Virus record (IMG/VR): IMGVR_UViG_3300010935_000107 | Span: 1-31,510 of that record | Reading direction: 5' to 3' (one strand) | Origin: a virus | Length of the DNA: 31,510 bases | Shown: positions 7,538 through 14,650 of the stretch, piece after piece | Layout of the letters: every line of letters starts with the position of its first letter | How positions within the stretch are numbered: the stretch's first letter is position 1 | Translations under genes and position numbers: made by a program | The notes under the pieces: model-generated | Told to the model about the DNA's origin: nothing | The model's input: the letters and a program-made list of their open reading frames with translations, nothing else | Databases searched by the model: none

Positions 7538-8737
7538 TTACTTTTCAATGGTGAAGACATCGCCCGGGCGGAACGCCTGGCGCCTGTCGGATTGCGGAAC
7601 GAGGGAGAGCCCCGCGTCCGGTTTGGTGGTGAGTTCGGCGACCATTGCCTTACCTAGCACGTCGAGCAGCTTCTCGGCTTGCGGCGGAGAAAGCAGTTTA
7701 GGCTCGGCGCGAGTGCTTGCGCCGTCGGGGAGCATCCTGCGGAGCATGTCCTCAGCGGAAGCCTCGTCGCGCCATTGGCGGTAGCCCGTCTTACGGACCA
7801 ACTTGTAGCCGTCGATGGCGGTGCCAGCGTTGGCGAGGTCGTAGGCGTAGGCGTGGAGCCCCTTGATCCACGACTCAATGACCGGCACCGCCGCTAGAGC
7901 CTTGCCGACCTGCTCGACCGTGAGGTCGCGGGGGTCGTGAGGCTCGTCTTTGACCTCAAGATCTGCGGAGTTAAAGAAGACCGCTTTTGCGCCTTCCAGC
8001 GCCGCGTCCTTGAGGGCGTAGCAAGTCCCCTTCACGGGGCAGAACTTGCACCAGTCACCGGCGCATCGGGGCGCATCCTCAGCTTCGGTAGCGGCGACAC
8101 CAGGGATTAAAACCTCATCGCGCCATGCCTCAAGCTCTACCCGGGTAAGCTCCTCGACTCCGCCCCCCGCCCGGTTGCGCGGCTGAAAGATGTGCCCGCG
8201 CACGCGGCGCAGCTTCTCGAATGCCTTGGTGTCCGTGCTCCTGACCCGTTCTAGGGCGCCGAGCGCGTAGCAGCGGGCTTGAGTATTGTCGACCGGAGAC
8301 ACGGGGACGCCCGCCCCGTACTTGAGGTCGGCTACATGGAGAGTGTCGCCGACTACCGCCACGAAGTCGGCGGTGCCCCAGACCTTCTTGTGGATTGCCT
8401 TGACCCTGACCTCGGCCCATGCGTTACCGGGCCCCGCGGCCTCGATGGTCTCGGCGCAGAACTGCACATATTCCTCTAAGTGCTCGAGCATTACCGCGTC
8501 GGCGGTGAAGCGGCCGCACTCGGACACGGTGCCGAGCAGGGACTTGAGGGCCCCGCTCGTATGAGCACCTGGCGCGTAGACCAGCCTGATAGCCTGCTCG
8601 GCGATGAAGTGCGCGAAGGTGCCCTCGTCGGCGAATTCGCTGGATTCGTCGACGACGCCTTCGCACGCCGCCACCGAGCCGGGGCAGTTAAGCCACCGGC
8701 TGGACGACGACGGGGAGAGTTTGGCGTGGGCACTCAT
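7538..8737 (-). CDS. DUF2800 PD-(D/E)XK nuclease
   Basis: 399 residues. The start is HAKLSPSSSSRWLNCPGS, diagnostic of DUF2800. Nuclease-core residues are visible: EGTFAH (E38, H43), GTAD (D124), ADLK (D137, K139) and a Q-x3-Y pair near 153-157. A cysteine cluster at C225, C230, C233 and C239 resembles the iron-sulfur staple of Cas4/AddB-type exonucleases. It probably acts as a recombination or end-resection exonuclease with the DUF2815 SSB. The start sits in an ATGA overlap with the gene upstream. The C-terminal ~130 residues are helical and less distinctive. Confidence 0.88.
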   Translation of the reverse strand: MSAHAKLSPSSSSRWLNCPGSVAACEGVVDESSEFADEGTFAHFIAEQAIRLVYAPGAHTSGALKSLLGTVSECGRFTADAVMLEHLEEYVQFCAETIEAAGPGNAWAEVRVKAIHKKVWGTADFVAVVGDTLHVADLKYGAGVPVSPVDNTQARCYALGALERVRSTDTKAFEKLRRVRGHIFQPRNRAGGGVEELTRVELEAWRDEVLIPGVAATEAEDAPRCAGDWCKFCPVKGTCYALKDAALEGAKAVFFNSADLEVKDEPHDPRDLTVEQVGKALAAVPVIESWIKGLHAYAYDLANAGTAIDGYKLVRKTGYRQWRDEASAEDMLRRMLPDGASTRAEPKLLSPPQAEKLLDVLGKAMVAELTTKPDAGLSLVPQSDRRQAFRPGDVFTIEK

Positions 8738-8961
8738 CGCATCGGCCCCCTGCTTGGCCGAGGCTGCGCGAGGATCAGCTTCGGCTTATGCTTACGGGAC
8801 TCGGTGATTTCTGCGACCAGCGCCGTGCGCTGCTCGCCGAGGTCGTTTAGGCGCATGTTGACCGCCGTCTGCATCCCCTCCAGCTCGCCGATGCAGCCGT
8901 CGATGTAGGCCAGGTTTACCGACGGGGGTACTTCCGGGCCTGTGGGGGTGGCGTCGCTCAC
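8734..8961 (-). CDS. Small helical hypothetical protein
   Basis: 75 residues. A Pro-rich N-terminus (TPTGPEVPPS) precedes one long predicted helix (GCIGELEGMQTAVNMRLNDL and onward) and a basic C-terminus. Both ends overlap neighbours by 4 bp, so it is translationally coupled inside the replication operon. The coiled-coil character suggests dimerisation or a partner role, but no family is recognised. Confidence 0.6.
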   Translation of the reverse strand: MSDATPTGPEVPPSVNLAYIDGCIGELEGMQTAVNMRLNDLGEQRTALVAEITESRKHKPKLILAQPRPSRGPMR

Positions 8962-9479
8962 GCCAACGCCTCGACAACCTTCGAGAAGTCGCTCTCTTTG
9001 ACGTCGGACAGTTTCGCGCAGGGCTCGCCACTCTTACTCTTGAAGCTCGCGAATACCGAGCGCACCGCGTCGATGCCCTTAGACTCGATGGCCGTTTTGA
9101 CAGCTTTCTTGAGGTCCAGGTCCGTGACCTTCGCGTCGGGCTTCTTGGCTGGAGTCTCGGCGGGCGTTTCGTCGTCCACCTCGGCGACGACTTCGGTGTT
9201 GGCCGCGTCCCGCTTGGCCTTATTCTTGGCGCGAGTCTCGCGAGCCTTCGCGGCTGCGGCTTTGCGCTTGGCGACGGCGGCGTCTTCGGCGCCCGCGTCG
9301 GAGACGGGAGCCTCGGCCGGCGCCTCGGGCGCGGGGATCGAAGTCAGGCGCACGGTCCCGGCCGGCGTGTCGACGGCGACACTCTCGACTTCTGTGGCCG
9401 AGCCGGTCCCGGACTTGATGATCCTCTCGACGCTCTCAAGGTCGTCGACTTCAAACGAAATGGTTACGGTTGCTTTCAT
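8958..9479 (-). CDS. Accessory protein with Ala/Lys linker in replication operon
   Basis: 173 residues from the ATG at 9479, chosen because GAGGGC lies about seven bases upstream; a GTG at 9512 is the longer alternative. An N-terminal beta region (MKATVTISFEVDDLESVERI) is followed by a long Ala/Lys/Glu/Pro linker (residues ~45-115) and a compact helical C-terminal domain (VKTAIESKGIDAVRSVFASF, then KLSDVKESDFSKVVEAL). Similar short C-terminal domains occur in other phage replication-module proteins without an assigned role. It starts just after the SNF2 stop. Function unknown; a scaffold or annealing accessory is possible. Confidence 0.65.
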   Translation of the reverse strand: MKATVTISFEVDDLESVERIIKSGTGSATEVESVAVDTPAGTVRLTSIPAPEAPAEAPVSDAGAEDAAVAKRKAAAAKARETRAKNKAKRDAANTEVVAEVDDETPAETPAKKPDAKVTDLDLKKAVKTAIESKGIDAVRSVFASFKSKSGEPCAKLSDVKESDFSKVVEALA

Positions 9480-9504
9480 GGTAGTGCCCTCTCGGGTCAT
9501 GGAG

Positions 9505-10830
9505 TTATTCACCTAGAACCTCGCGAATCATGCGAATCTTCTGGCGGTTGGATGCTGTTATGTCCTCGTCGATGGTTCCGGCAAGGGCCATAAAGCGGAC
9601 GCGCACACGGCGCGTCTGGCCGATCCTGTGACAGCGGTCAGCGGCTTGGGCATTCTCTCCAGGAGTCCAGGACTGCTCGGCGAATACGACATCGGCGGCA
9701 GCGGTCAGGGTCACCCCAACGCCACCGGCTACGATGTTGGCGACCATGACTCGAACCCGTGGGTTAGTCTGAAACTCGCGCACGTTCTCGGTCCTTAGCT
9801 CGGCGTTCGCGGCTCCGGTGATGGTCCTCACGCCGAAGCGCATCAGGTTCCCTGCTATCTTCTCGACGACCGCTCTATGGTGGGCGAATACCACGACCTT
9901 CTCTAGCCCGCCGTCAGCCAGTTCCTGGTAGAGCAGGTCGGATACCGGCTGCGCCTTCGCCATCCCACACAGGCGGCGGAAGCGGGCGAAGCCTTCCCCA
10001 TCCTTGACCGCGGCGAAGAACGAGCTCGGGTCGTCAAGGTCGCGGATAGCTTCCAGCACCTTGCCTTTGAGTTCGGCTTGCAGAACCTCCAACGCCTTGC
10101 CCAGATGCAGCGGGCGAAGGTGTACCGTTTCGAATCGGATCGACGGCAGGTCGGGTAGCACGTCTTTCTTCAACCGGCGCAGGATGAACCCACCGATTCT
10201 CTCTTTCAGCTCGGGAAGCATGTCCTTCCGGTTGCCGGTGACTTTCCTCCCGTACGGCGTCTCGCGCCAGTAGCAGAAGCGGTCGACAAACTGGTGTTCG
10301 GTGAGCGTGCGCCCGCCGGCGTCGACCTGCAGCCGCTCCGGCGCTAAACCTAATAGGTGAGTGTAGAGCTCGCCGGAGTTGTTGGGGCAGGGCGTCCCGG
10401 TCAGCAGCCACACCCTGTCGGCGCAACCGGCCAGCGCCCCGTAGAGCGCGACCGTGCGCTGCGCACCGGGGGACTTGAAGCCGTGGGCCTCGTCAACAAT
10501 CAACGCATCCCAACGCCCGGCGATAAGCTGCGATAGAATCCACGGCTTCAAAAGCAGCCCGTGAGTCACGACGACGATATCGACCAGCGGGTCAATCTCG
10601 ACCCGGCCGTTATCGACTACCTGGACGACTGGCGAGTCCAGCCATGCCACCGCCTCAGCCTCCCAGTTCCACAACACTACCGTCGGCACGACGACGAGCA
10701 CCCGGCTCAAGCCCCGAGCCGCGACCAGCGCGGTGATCGTCTTCCCCAGCCCTTGCTCGTCGGCGAGGATTCCAACCTTGCGTTCGCGAAGCCAGGCAAC
10801 GCCTGTGGTCTGGTGGGGGTAAAGGCTCAA
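9505..10830 (-). CDS. SNF2-family DNA helicase/translocase
   Basis: 441 residues. SF2 motifs appear in order: Q-motif-like LYPHQ at the N-terminus, Walker A DEQGLGKT (24-31), DEAH (113-116), LTGTP (143-147) and motif VI QAADRCHRIGQ (~395-405). It is the compact phage type, resembling the core of SMARCAL1/HARP-like translocases without accessory domains. It likely remodels forks or drives branch migration. The start is a TTG at 10830; no ATG or clear Shine-Dalgarno lies upstream before the in-frame stop at 10873. It is the first gene of the minus-strand operon. Confidence 0.93.
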   Translation of the reverse strand: MSLYPHQTTGVAWLRERKVGILADEQGLGKTITALVAARGLSRVLVVVPTVVLWNWEAEAVAWLDSPVVQVVDNGRVEIDPLVDIVVVTHGLLLKPWILSQLIAGRWDALIVDEAHGFKSPGAQRTVALYGALAGCADRVWLLTGTPCPNNSGELYTHLLGLAPERLQVDAGGRTLTEHQFVDRFCYWRETPYGRKVTGNRKDMLPELKERIGGFILRRLKKDVLPDLPSIRFETVHLRPLHLGKALEVLQAELKGKVLEAIRDLDDPSSFFAAVKDGEGFARFRRLCGMAKAQPVSDLLYQELADGGLEKVVVFAHHRAVVEKIAGNLMRFGVRTITGAANAELRTENVREFQTNPRVRVMVANIVAGGVGVTLTAAADVVFAEQSWTPGENAQAADRCHRIGQTRRVRVRFMALAGTIDEDITASNRQKIRMIREVLGE

Positions 10831-11102
10831 AAGATTCAGAATTTGGAGGGTGGGGCGCTCGCTACGTCCCGGTTACGCCAATAGCGTAGCGCGTACTTTT
10901 GCCGGGACAAGTGCGCATCAAAGAATATTTCGGCCGCGCACTTTTTCCCACCTTTAGACTTGCCCCGGCGTCTCGGCGGCGCGACCCTCTACCTCCGGTC
11001 GTGGAAAAACGGCGGCCGCCCCAGTCATGCTCCCAACCAGAACGACCCCCGTCGCAAGGCCCCGAAGGACCCGTGGATCAGCATAGCGCCGCCAACACGG
11101 GA
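10831..11102. promoter_or_regulatory. Divergent control region between SNF2 and primase genes
   Basis: A 272-bp region separates the divergent starts at 10830 (minus) and 11103 (plus). It holds two inverted repeats with similar spacing: CGCTACG (10860-10866) with CGTAGCG (10885-10891), and AAGTGCGC (10909-10916) with GCGCACTT (10936-10943). An AT-rich stretch (AAAGAATATTT, 10920-10930) lies inside the second. GCGTACTTTT (10891-10900) and GCGCACTTTT (10936-10945) are near-identical direct copies. Promoters for both directions and operators are expected here, but no hexamer pair is convincing. The plus strand is open as an Arg/Pro-rich extension of the primase, which I treat as non-coding. Confidence 0.55.
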
Positions 11103-13187
11103 ATGCGGGCACCCTTCCGAATTCCGCCCGCTCTAGCCGAAGTGCCCGCCTGGTGCGCTTGGGAACTGAGAGAAGTCAAAGGCAAGCCGCGCAAGGTGCC
11201 GATCCACCCCGACGGGTCGAAGTTCTCTACGCGACGGGACAAACCCTACACTCTGGCCCAGGTCCAGAACGTCGGCACCGGTGTAGGATTGGTCCTAACC
11301 GGCGGTATTGAGATAGGAGGGAAGCGGCTCATCGGCTTCGACTGCGACGCCTGCCGCGACCCTGAGACCGGCGCCCTGATGCCGTGGATGAAGCGCCTGA
11401 GAGCAAACCACCGCAACAGCTACGCCGAGTTCACCCCCAGCGGGCAGGGTGCACGGCTCTTGGTGCTGGTCGACAAGCCTCCACCGCAAGAGCTAAGAAA
11501 GGTACGGACCCTGGACCCTGCCGACAACACGACGAAGCGCCCGGAAATCGAGACTTTCGGCCTCGGTCGAGCGTGCTATATCACAGTTTCCGGGGACATC
11601 ATTCCCGGCGCTAGCGCGGACCTGGAATCGGTGCCCGACCTCAAATGGTTCACGACGCAGCACCCGAGCACCCTGGCCGACTTCGGCGGATCCACCCCCG
11701 AGCTGCCCGCCGGCACCGGGGAGGCTCCATCGCTGGACGAAATAGACCATCGGGTCAAGGCCCATCCCGAGGGCAGCGCCCTATCTGCCGGTAGGTGGGA
11801 GGATGTTCTGCCAGAGGAGAGCGCCTCCGAGGGGTACTACCGGCTGGTACAGCGGGCCGTCCGCGCCGCCAACGGCCACGGCGACGCCGCCACTCGGTGG
11901 CTCATCGAGCGCACCGCCTTCGGTGCCGGGACCGTTGATAGCGCCGAGCCCGACCGCTACCGCCGAGAGGACTGGGTAGCTACCGAGGTGGCCAGAATCG
12001 CGTCTAAAGCCCCGCGCACGGACCCCGAGGTGTTCGACCACCCGCCTACCGAAAGCTCCTTCATGCCTACGGAGGACGATATCGAGGAGCGCCAGGCCAC
12101 CGCCTCGGCGGCCGACGCCGCGTCTATTCTGCAGGTGGACGACTTTATCGAGCAGGTCACTAGTCGCGAGTGGCTGGTAGATGAGCTGCTGCCGTCCGAT
12201 GGGCTCGCGAGCGTGTTCGGCCGGCCGGGGCAGGGTAAGACCCCCCTGACCCTGCTCCTTGCGATCGCCACCGCTGCAGGGCTCCCGACGTTCTTCGGTC
12301 GCCGAATGGACCAGCACGGCCCCGTAGTAGTGTTCGTCGGCGAGGATGAGTCGGGCGTACGCGATCGCGTGCTGGCCCAGCTCAACGAAATCGACCCCCT
12401 CCTAGCAGGGAGCGGGCTGCCGCTCTACTTCACCAGAGAGCCGGGACGCCTCACGGACCCGGAGAATATCGCGCTATGGCTCAAGCGTATCCACGCCGCC
12501 ACCGGCGGGAAGCCACCGCGGCTGGTAGTCGTGGACACCCTGGCGCGGAACTTCGGCGGAGGGAATGAGAGCGCCACCGAGGACATGCAGGCTTTCGTAG
12601 ACGGCTGCGACGCCATCTCACGCCACCTTGAGAAGTGCCTGGTCATCTGCACTCACCACCCCAGCAAGGGTAACGAGGACGCCGGCCGCGGCTCCGGGGT
12701 CCTGCTCGGAGCCCTGGACACGGAGATTAAGGTAGAGCTCGTCGGGCGCTCAAAGCTGGTCGCGACCCCTACGAAGGTGAAAGGTGGGCCGCTACCCGAG
12801 CAGCCGCTCATCGGCACTCTGGTCCCGGTCCGGCACGGGCTGGGGTTCAAGAGCGATGGGTCGCCCCGGTCGGCGATTACCCTCGACGACACGCCACCGG
12901 ACCCGGGCGCCGTGTTCGAAGAGATCGCCGCCGACGAGAACATTGTGCACCTGCTGGAAGCAGTCGGGGGTCTCGACAGGCCGGTGTCTAGGACCGCACT
13001 TGCCGACCTTGTGGGCACAACGGCCAGAGTGATAATGCGTAGAATTGCCAGAGCAGAGGAGCTCGGGCTGATTAGCGTAAGAAAAGGCGCGAACGGCAAA
13101 GCGCCATCGTCCTATCTCCTTACAGAGGCAGGGTCTACGGTCATAACGAGGGCGGAAAATCCTATTGACCGTTTCGGCGGTCAATAG
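11103..13187 (+). CDS. Primase-helicase: AEP-like primase plus RecA-like ATPase and winged helix
   Basis: 694 residues from the ATG at 11103; a frame from a TTG at 10899 adds a low-complexity Arg/Pro-rich segment. The N-terminal domain begins IPPALAEVPAWCAWELREV and has FDCD (79-82) and FTPSGQGARLLVLV (110-123), as in NrS-1-type phage primase-polymerases. A RecA-like ATPase follows: Walker A GRPGQGKT (373-380), Walker B LVVVDTL (474-480) and a CTHHPSKG-type sensor (516-523). The last ~80 residues look like a winged helix (VSRTALADLVGTTARVIMRR), a plausible DNA-binding domain for origin recognition. It should prime and unwind at the origin. The stop lies inside the palindrome at 13161-13188. 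Confidence 0.87.
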   Translation: MRAPFRIPPALAEVPAWCAWELREVKGKPRKVPIHPDGSKFSTRRDKPYTLAQVQNVGTGVGLVLTGGIEIGGKRLIGFDCDACRDPETGALMPWMKRLRANHRNSYAEFTPSGQGARLLVLVDKPPPQELRKVRTLDPADNTTKRPEIETFGLGRACYITVSGDIIPGASADLESVPDLKWFTTQHPSTLADFGGSTPELPAGTGEAPSLDEIDHRVKAHPEGSALSAGRWEDVLPEESASEGYYRLVQRAVRAANGHGDAATRWLIERTAFGAGTVDSAEPDRYRREDWVATEVARIASKAPRTDPEVFDHPPTESSFMPTEDDIEERQATASAADAASILQVDDFIEQVTSREWLVDELLPSDGLASVFGRPGQGKTPLTLLLAIATAAGLPTFFGRRMDQHGPVVVFVGEDESGVRDRVLAQLNEIDPLLAGSGLPLYFTREPGRLTDPENIALWLKRIHAATGGKPPRLVVVDTLARNFGGGNESATEDMQAFVDGCDAISRHLEKCLVICTHHPSKGNEDAGRGSGVLLGALDTEIKVELVGRSKLVATPTKVKGGPLPEQPLIGTLVPVRHGLGFKSDGSPRSAITLDDTPPDPGAVFEEIAADENIVHLLEAVGGLDRPVSRTALADLVGTTARVIMRRIARAEELGLISVRKGANGKAPSSYLLTEAGSTVITRAENPIDRFGGQ

Positions 13188-13188
13188 G
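13161..13188. repeat. Perfect 11-bp inverted repeat across primase stop codon
   Basis: CCTATTGACCG (13161-13171) is the exact reverse complement of CGGTCAATAGG (13178-13188), with a 6-base TTTCGG loop. The primase TAG stop (13185-13187) is in the right arm. It is the left-most inverted pair of the TTGACC cluster. No T-run follows directly, so a terminator is less likely than a protein-binding or cruciform site. Confidence 0.7.
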
Positions 13189-13257
13189 CTATTGACCGAC
13201 GGCGAGGTCAAAGCGCGGTTTAACAGGTCAAAGGAATTCCTAACTACATACTACATA

Positions 13258-13839
13258 ATGGGTTACGAAGGAAACATAGAGCGGTCAAAGACGGTCAAAG
13301 CCCCTATTGACCTATTGACCCACACCTTAAGGGTGGGTCATAGGGTCAAAGGCTCAAGCGTAGAGTGGGGGAGGAGTGCTATTTTTGACGTAATTGGGGA
13401 CCCTGCTCCAGCCCCTAGACCCCGGGCGGTGTCGATAGGGAAGCATGCGAGAATCTACGTTCCGAGTTCGGCGGACCAGTGGAAGCATGACGTTCGGGCC
13501 GCGGCGATCGTGGCGCTCGGGGACTGGCCGCTCGCCGCCCCCGGTGTCGCCGTCGAGGTTTATCTGGAGTTCCGCTTCCCTCGCCCGAAGTCGCACTTGC
13601 GAACCGGGCGCTTTGCGGGGATACTGAAACCACGCGCCCCGCGCCAACACACACAAAAGCCCGACAAGGATAATCTTGAGAAAGCCGTCCTCGACGCCCT
13701 CGGCAAATTCGACGGGATGCCTCCGCTCGTTTGGTGCGACGACTGCCAGGTCGTCGATGGCCGTACCTCGAAGCGGTGGGCCGACCCCGGCGAGGAGCCC
13801 GGTGTCTCCGTCGCCATCATGGAGGTCATGCCGTGTTGA
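13258..13839 (+). CDS. rusA: RusA-family Holliday junction resolvase
   Basis: The RusA core begins at IFDVIGDPAPAPRPRAVSIG and contains the hallmark KPDKDNLEKAVLDAL, then WCDDCQVVDGRTSKRWAD, supplying the conserved acidic metal ligands and lysine. RusA proteins are dimeric nucleases that resolve Holliday junctions or trim branched DNA before packaging. The start is unresolved. I list the ATG at 13258, but it lies in the AT-rich part of the iteron cluster and adds ~41 residues unlike RusA. A GTG at 13333 is another option. A strong GGGGGAGGAG (13367-13376) precedes an ATT at 13381 exactly where family homology begins. The stop overlaps the next gene start. Confidence 0.88.
   Translation: MGYEGNIERSKTVKAPIDLLTHTLRVGHRVKGSSVEWGRSAIFDVIGDPAPAPRPRAVSIGKHARIYVPSSADQWKHDVRAAAIVALGDWPLAAPGVAVEVYLEFRFPRPKSHLRTGRFAGILKPRAPRQHTQKPDKDNLEKAVLDALGKFDGMPPLVWCDDCQVVDGRTSKRWADPGEEPGVSVAIMEVMPC
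13303..13352. repeat. 50-bp near-palindrome centred on CCTTAAGG
   Basis: Two tandem CCTATTGACC units (13303-13320) face GGTCATAGG and GGTCAAAGG (13336-13352) across the exact palindrome CCTTAAGG (13325-13332). TGACCCAC (13316-13323) pairs perfectly with GTGGGTCA (13333-13340), and pairing continues outward with small indels. It could extrude as a cruciform or bind a dimeric initiator. Confidence 0.65.
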
Positions 13840-14183
13840 TTGACCCCGAGACCTTGACCGTCGGTGAGCGCCTGGAAGTATCCCGGCGCCGATCCGGCAT
13901 GAGTCAGCGCCAGGCGGCCGCTCTGTTCGGGTGGCCCTTCCGGCAGTACGTCCGGGCCGAGCATGACGAGTACGCCGATGCACCCGCCCCGCCAATTCTG
14001 ACGCTCACGGTCGGCGAGGAGTGCCGCCTGGTGAGGAAGCGGGCCGGGGTCACCCTGGCCGAGCTCGAGAAGAGGTCAGGCTTCAAATCGAAATGGGTCC
14101 ACCGGGTCGAGCTCGGGCAGACCCGCTCTGCGCTACCGCTGGAGACTTTCTGGCGCCGTCACCTCGAGGAGAGAGTCCCGTGA
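13833..14183 (+). CDS. Tandem helix-turn-helix DNA-binding protein
   Basis: 116 residues from a GTG at 13833, with GGAGG (13821-13825) seven bases upstream; the start overlaps the RusA stop. Two HTH-like units are visible: GERLEVSRRRSGMSQRQAAA and later GEECRLVRKRAGVTLAELEKR. Each is followed by a recognition-helix segment (FGWPFRQYVRAEHDE; GFKSKWVHRVELGQTR), so an internally duplicated XRE-like fold. Both units keep the GExxRxxRxxxGxx start. It may regulate late genes or bind the nearby TTGACC sites; the position just before terS also allows a packaging role. These are inferences. Confidence 0.75.
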   Translation: MLIDPETLTVGERLEVSRRRSGMSQRQAAALFGWPFRQYVRAEHDEYADAPAPPILTLTVGEECRLVRKRAGVTLAELEKRSGFKSKWVHRVELGQTRSALPLETFWRRHLEERVP

Positions 14184-14650
14184 GCGATTCGTGCGAAAAC
14201 GCTCAGCCGTCCCACCGGCCCAACGGGAAGTTTGCGCCAGGGAACAAGCTCGGAAAAGGAAACACTAGCGAGCGGATTAACGTGGCCCGTCTGGCTCGGC
14301 GCAAGGCCAAGGAGCTCGGCCTCGACATCGACGCTCTGCTCTGGGATGTGGTGATGGCGATGCTGTTGAACGGCGCGTGCGGCGATACGAAGTCGGCCAA
14401 GCTGGCATACGACATGCTCGGCGAGCAGGCTCCCGCTGGCCCGCTGGTCACCATCGACGCCACCCAGCGCCTACCGCAAGCTCCGTTAATCGACGTCGGT
14501 CCAGATGGAGCGCCTCCGCTTGGTGAGCACCTTCGGCGTCTCCTGGCTATCGCCGAGGAGCGCGGCTTGACCGGTCTCGCCAACGCGCACCCGGCGCAGG
14601 TCATCGAGCACATCGCCAAGAAGAACGCCGTCGATGAGCTTCTCTCCTGA
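14180..14650 (+). CDS. Terminase small subunit-like protein
   Basis: 156 residues from a GTG at 14180 in a GTGA overlap, with GAGGAGAG upstream. The N-terminus RPNGKFAPGNKLGKGNT is the signature of many phage TerS or TerS-like proteins, followed by basic helices (INVARLARRKAKELG) and a region on the pattern GDTKSAKLAYDMLGEQAP. The gene lies directly before and overlaps terL, which supports a role in recognising phage DNA for packaging. The C-terminal helices (LRRLLAIAEERGLTGL; HPAQVIEHIAK) may bind TerL. Small terminases are divergent, so the call rests on motif plus context. Confidence 0.75.
   Translation: MSDSCENAQPSHRPNGKFAPGNKLGKGNTSERINVARLARRKAKELGLDIDALLWDVVMAMLLNGACGDTKSAKLAYDMLGEQAPAGPLVTIDATQRLPQAPLIDVGPDGAPPLGEHLRRLLAIAEERGLTGLANAHPAQVIEHIAKKNAVDELLS

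Larger units (their letters stand above)
13161..13352. other. Candidate replication origin: TTGACC iteron cluster with AT-rich core
   Basis: Ten exact TTGACC cores lie in 192 bp. Plus-strand copies are at 13165, 13192, 13307 and 13315; minus-strand copies (GGTCAA) at 13179, 13206, 13226, 13283, 13293 and 13344. A variant GGTCAT lies at 13336. Most extend to CCTATTGACC or CCTTTGACC. Several come as pairs spaced 8-10 bp. Between the two groups is a low-GC stretch (13233-13282) containing CTACATACTACATA. Repeats plus an AT-rich unwinding candidate beside a primase-helicase gene are what an iteron origin looks like. Dense operators for a phage regulator are the alternative. Confidence 0.65.

Noticed and set aside
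10909-10950. Stem AAGTGCGC/GCGCACTT followed by T-run as a terminator
   Set aside because: The 19-base loop is too long and the site is between divergent starts, so an operator-type inverted repeat is more likely.
10899-11102. N-terminal extension of primase from a TTG
   Set aside because: Encodes an Arg/Pro-rich low-complexity stretch containing inverted repeats; family similarity starts just after the ATG at 11103.
13840-13859. Two further TTGACC copies as part of the origin
   Set aside because: They lie 0.5 kb from the cluster inside a coding start and lack the CCTA/CCTT extension; at most an autoregulatory site.
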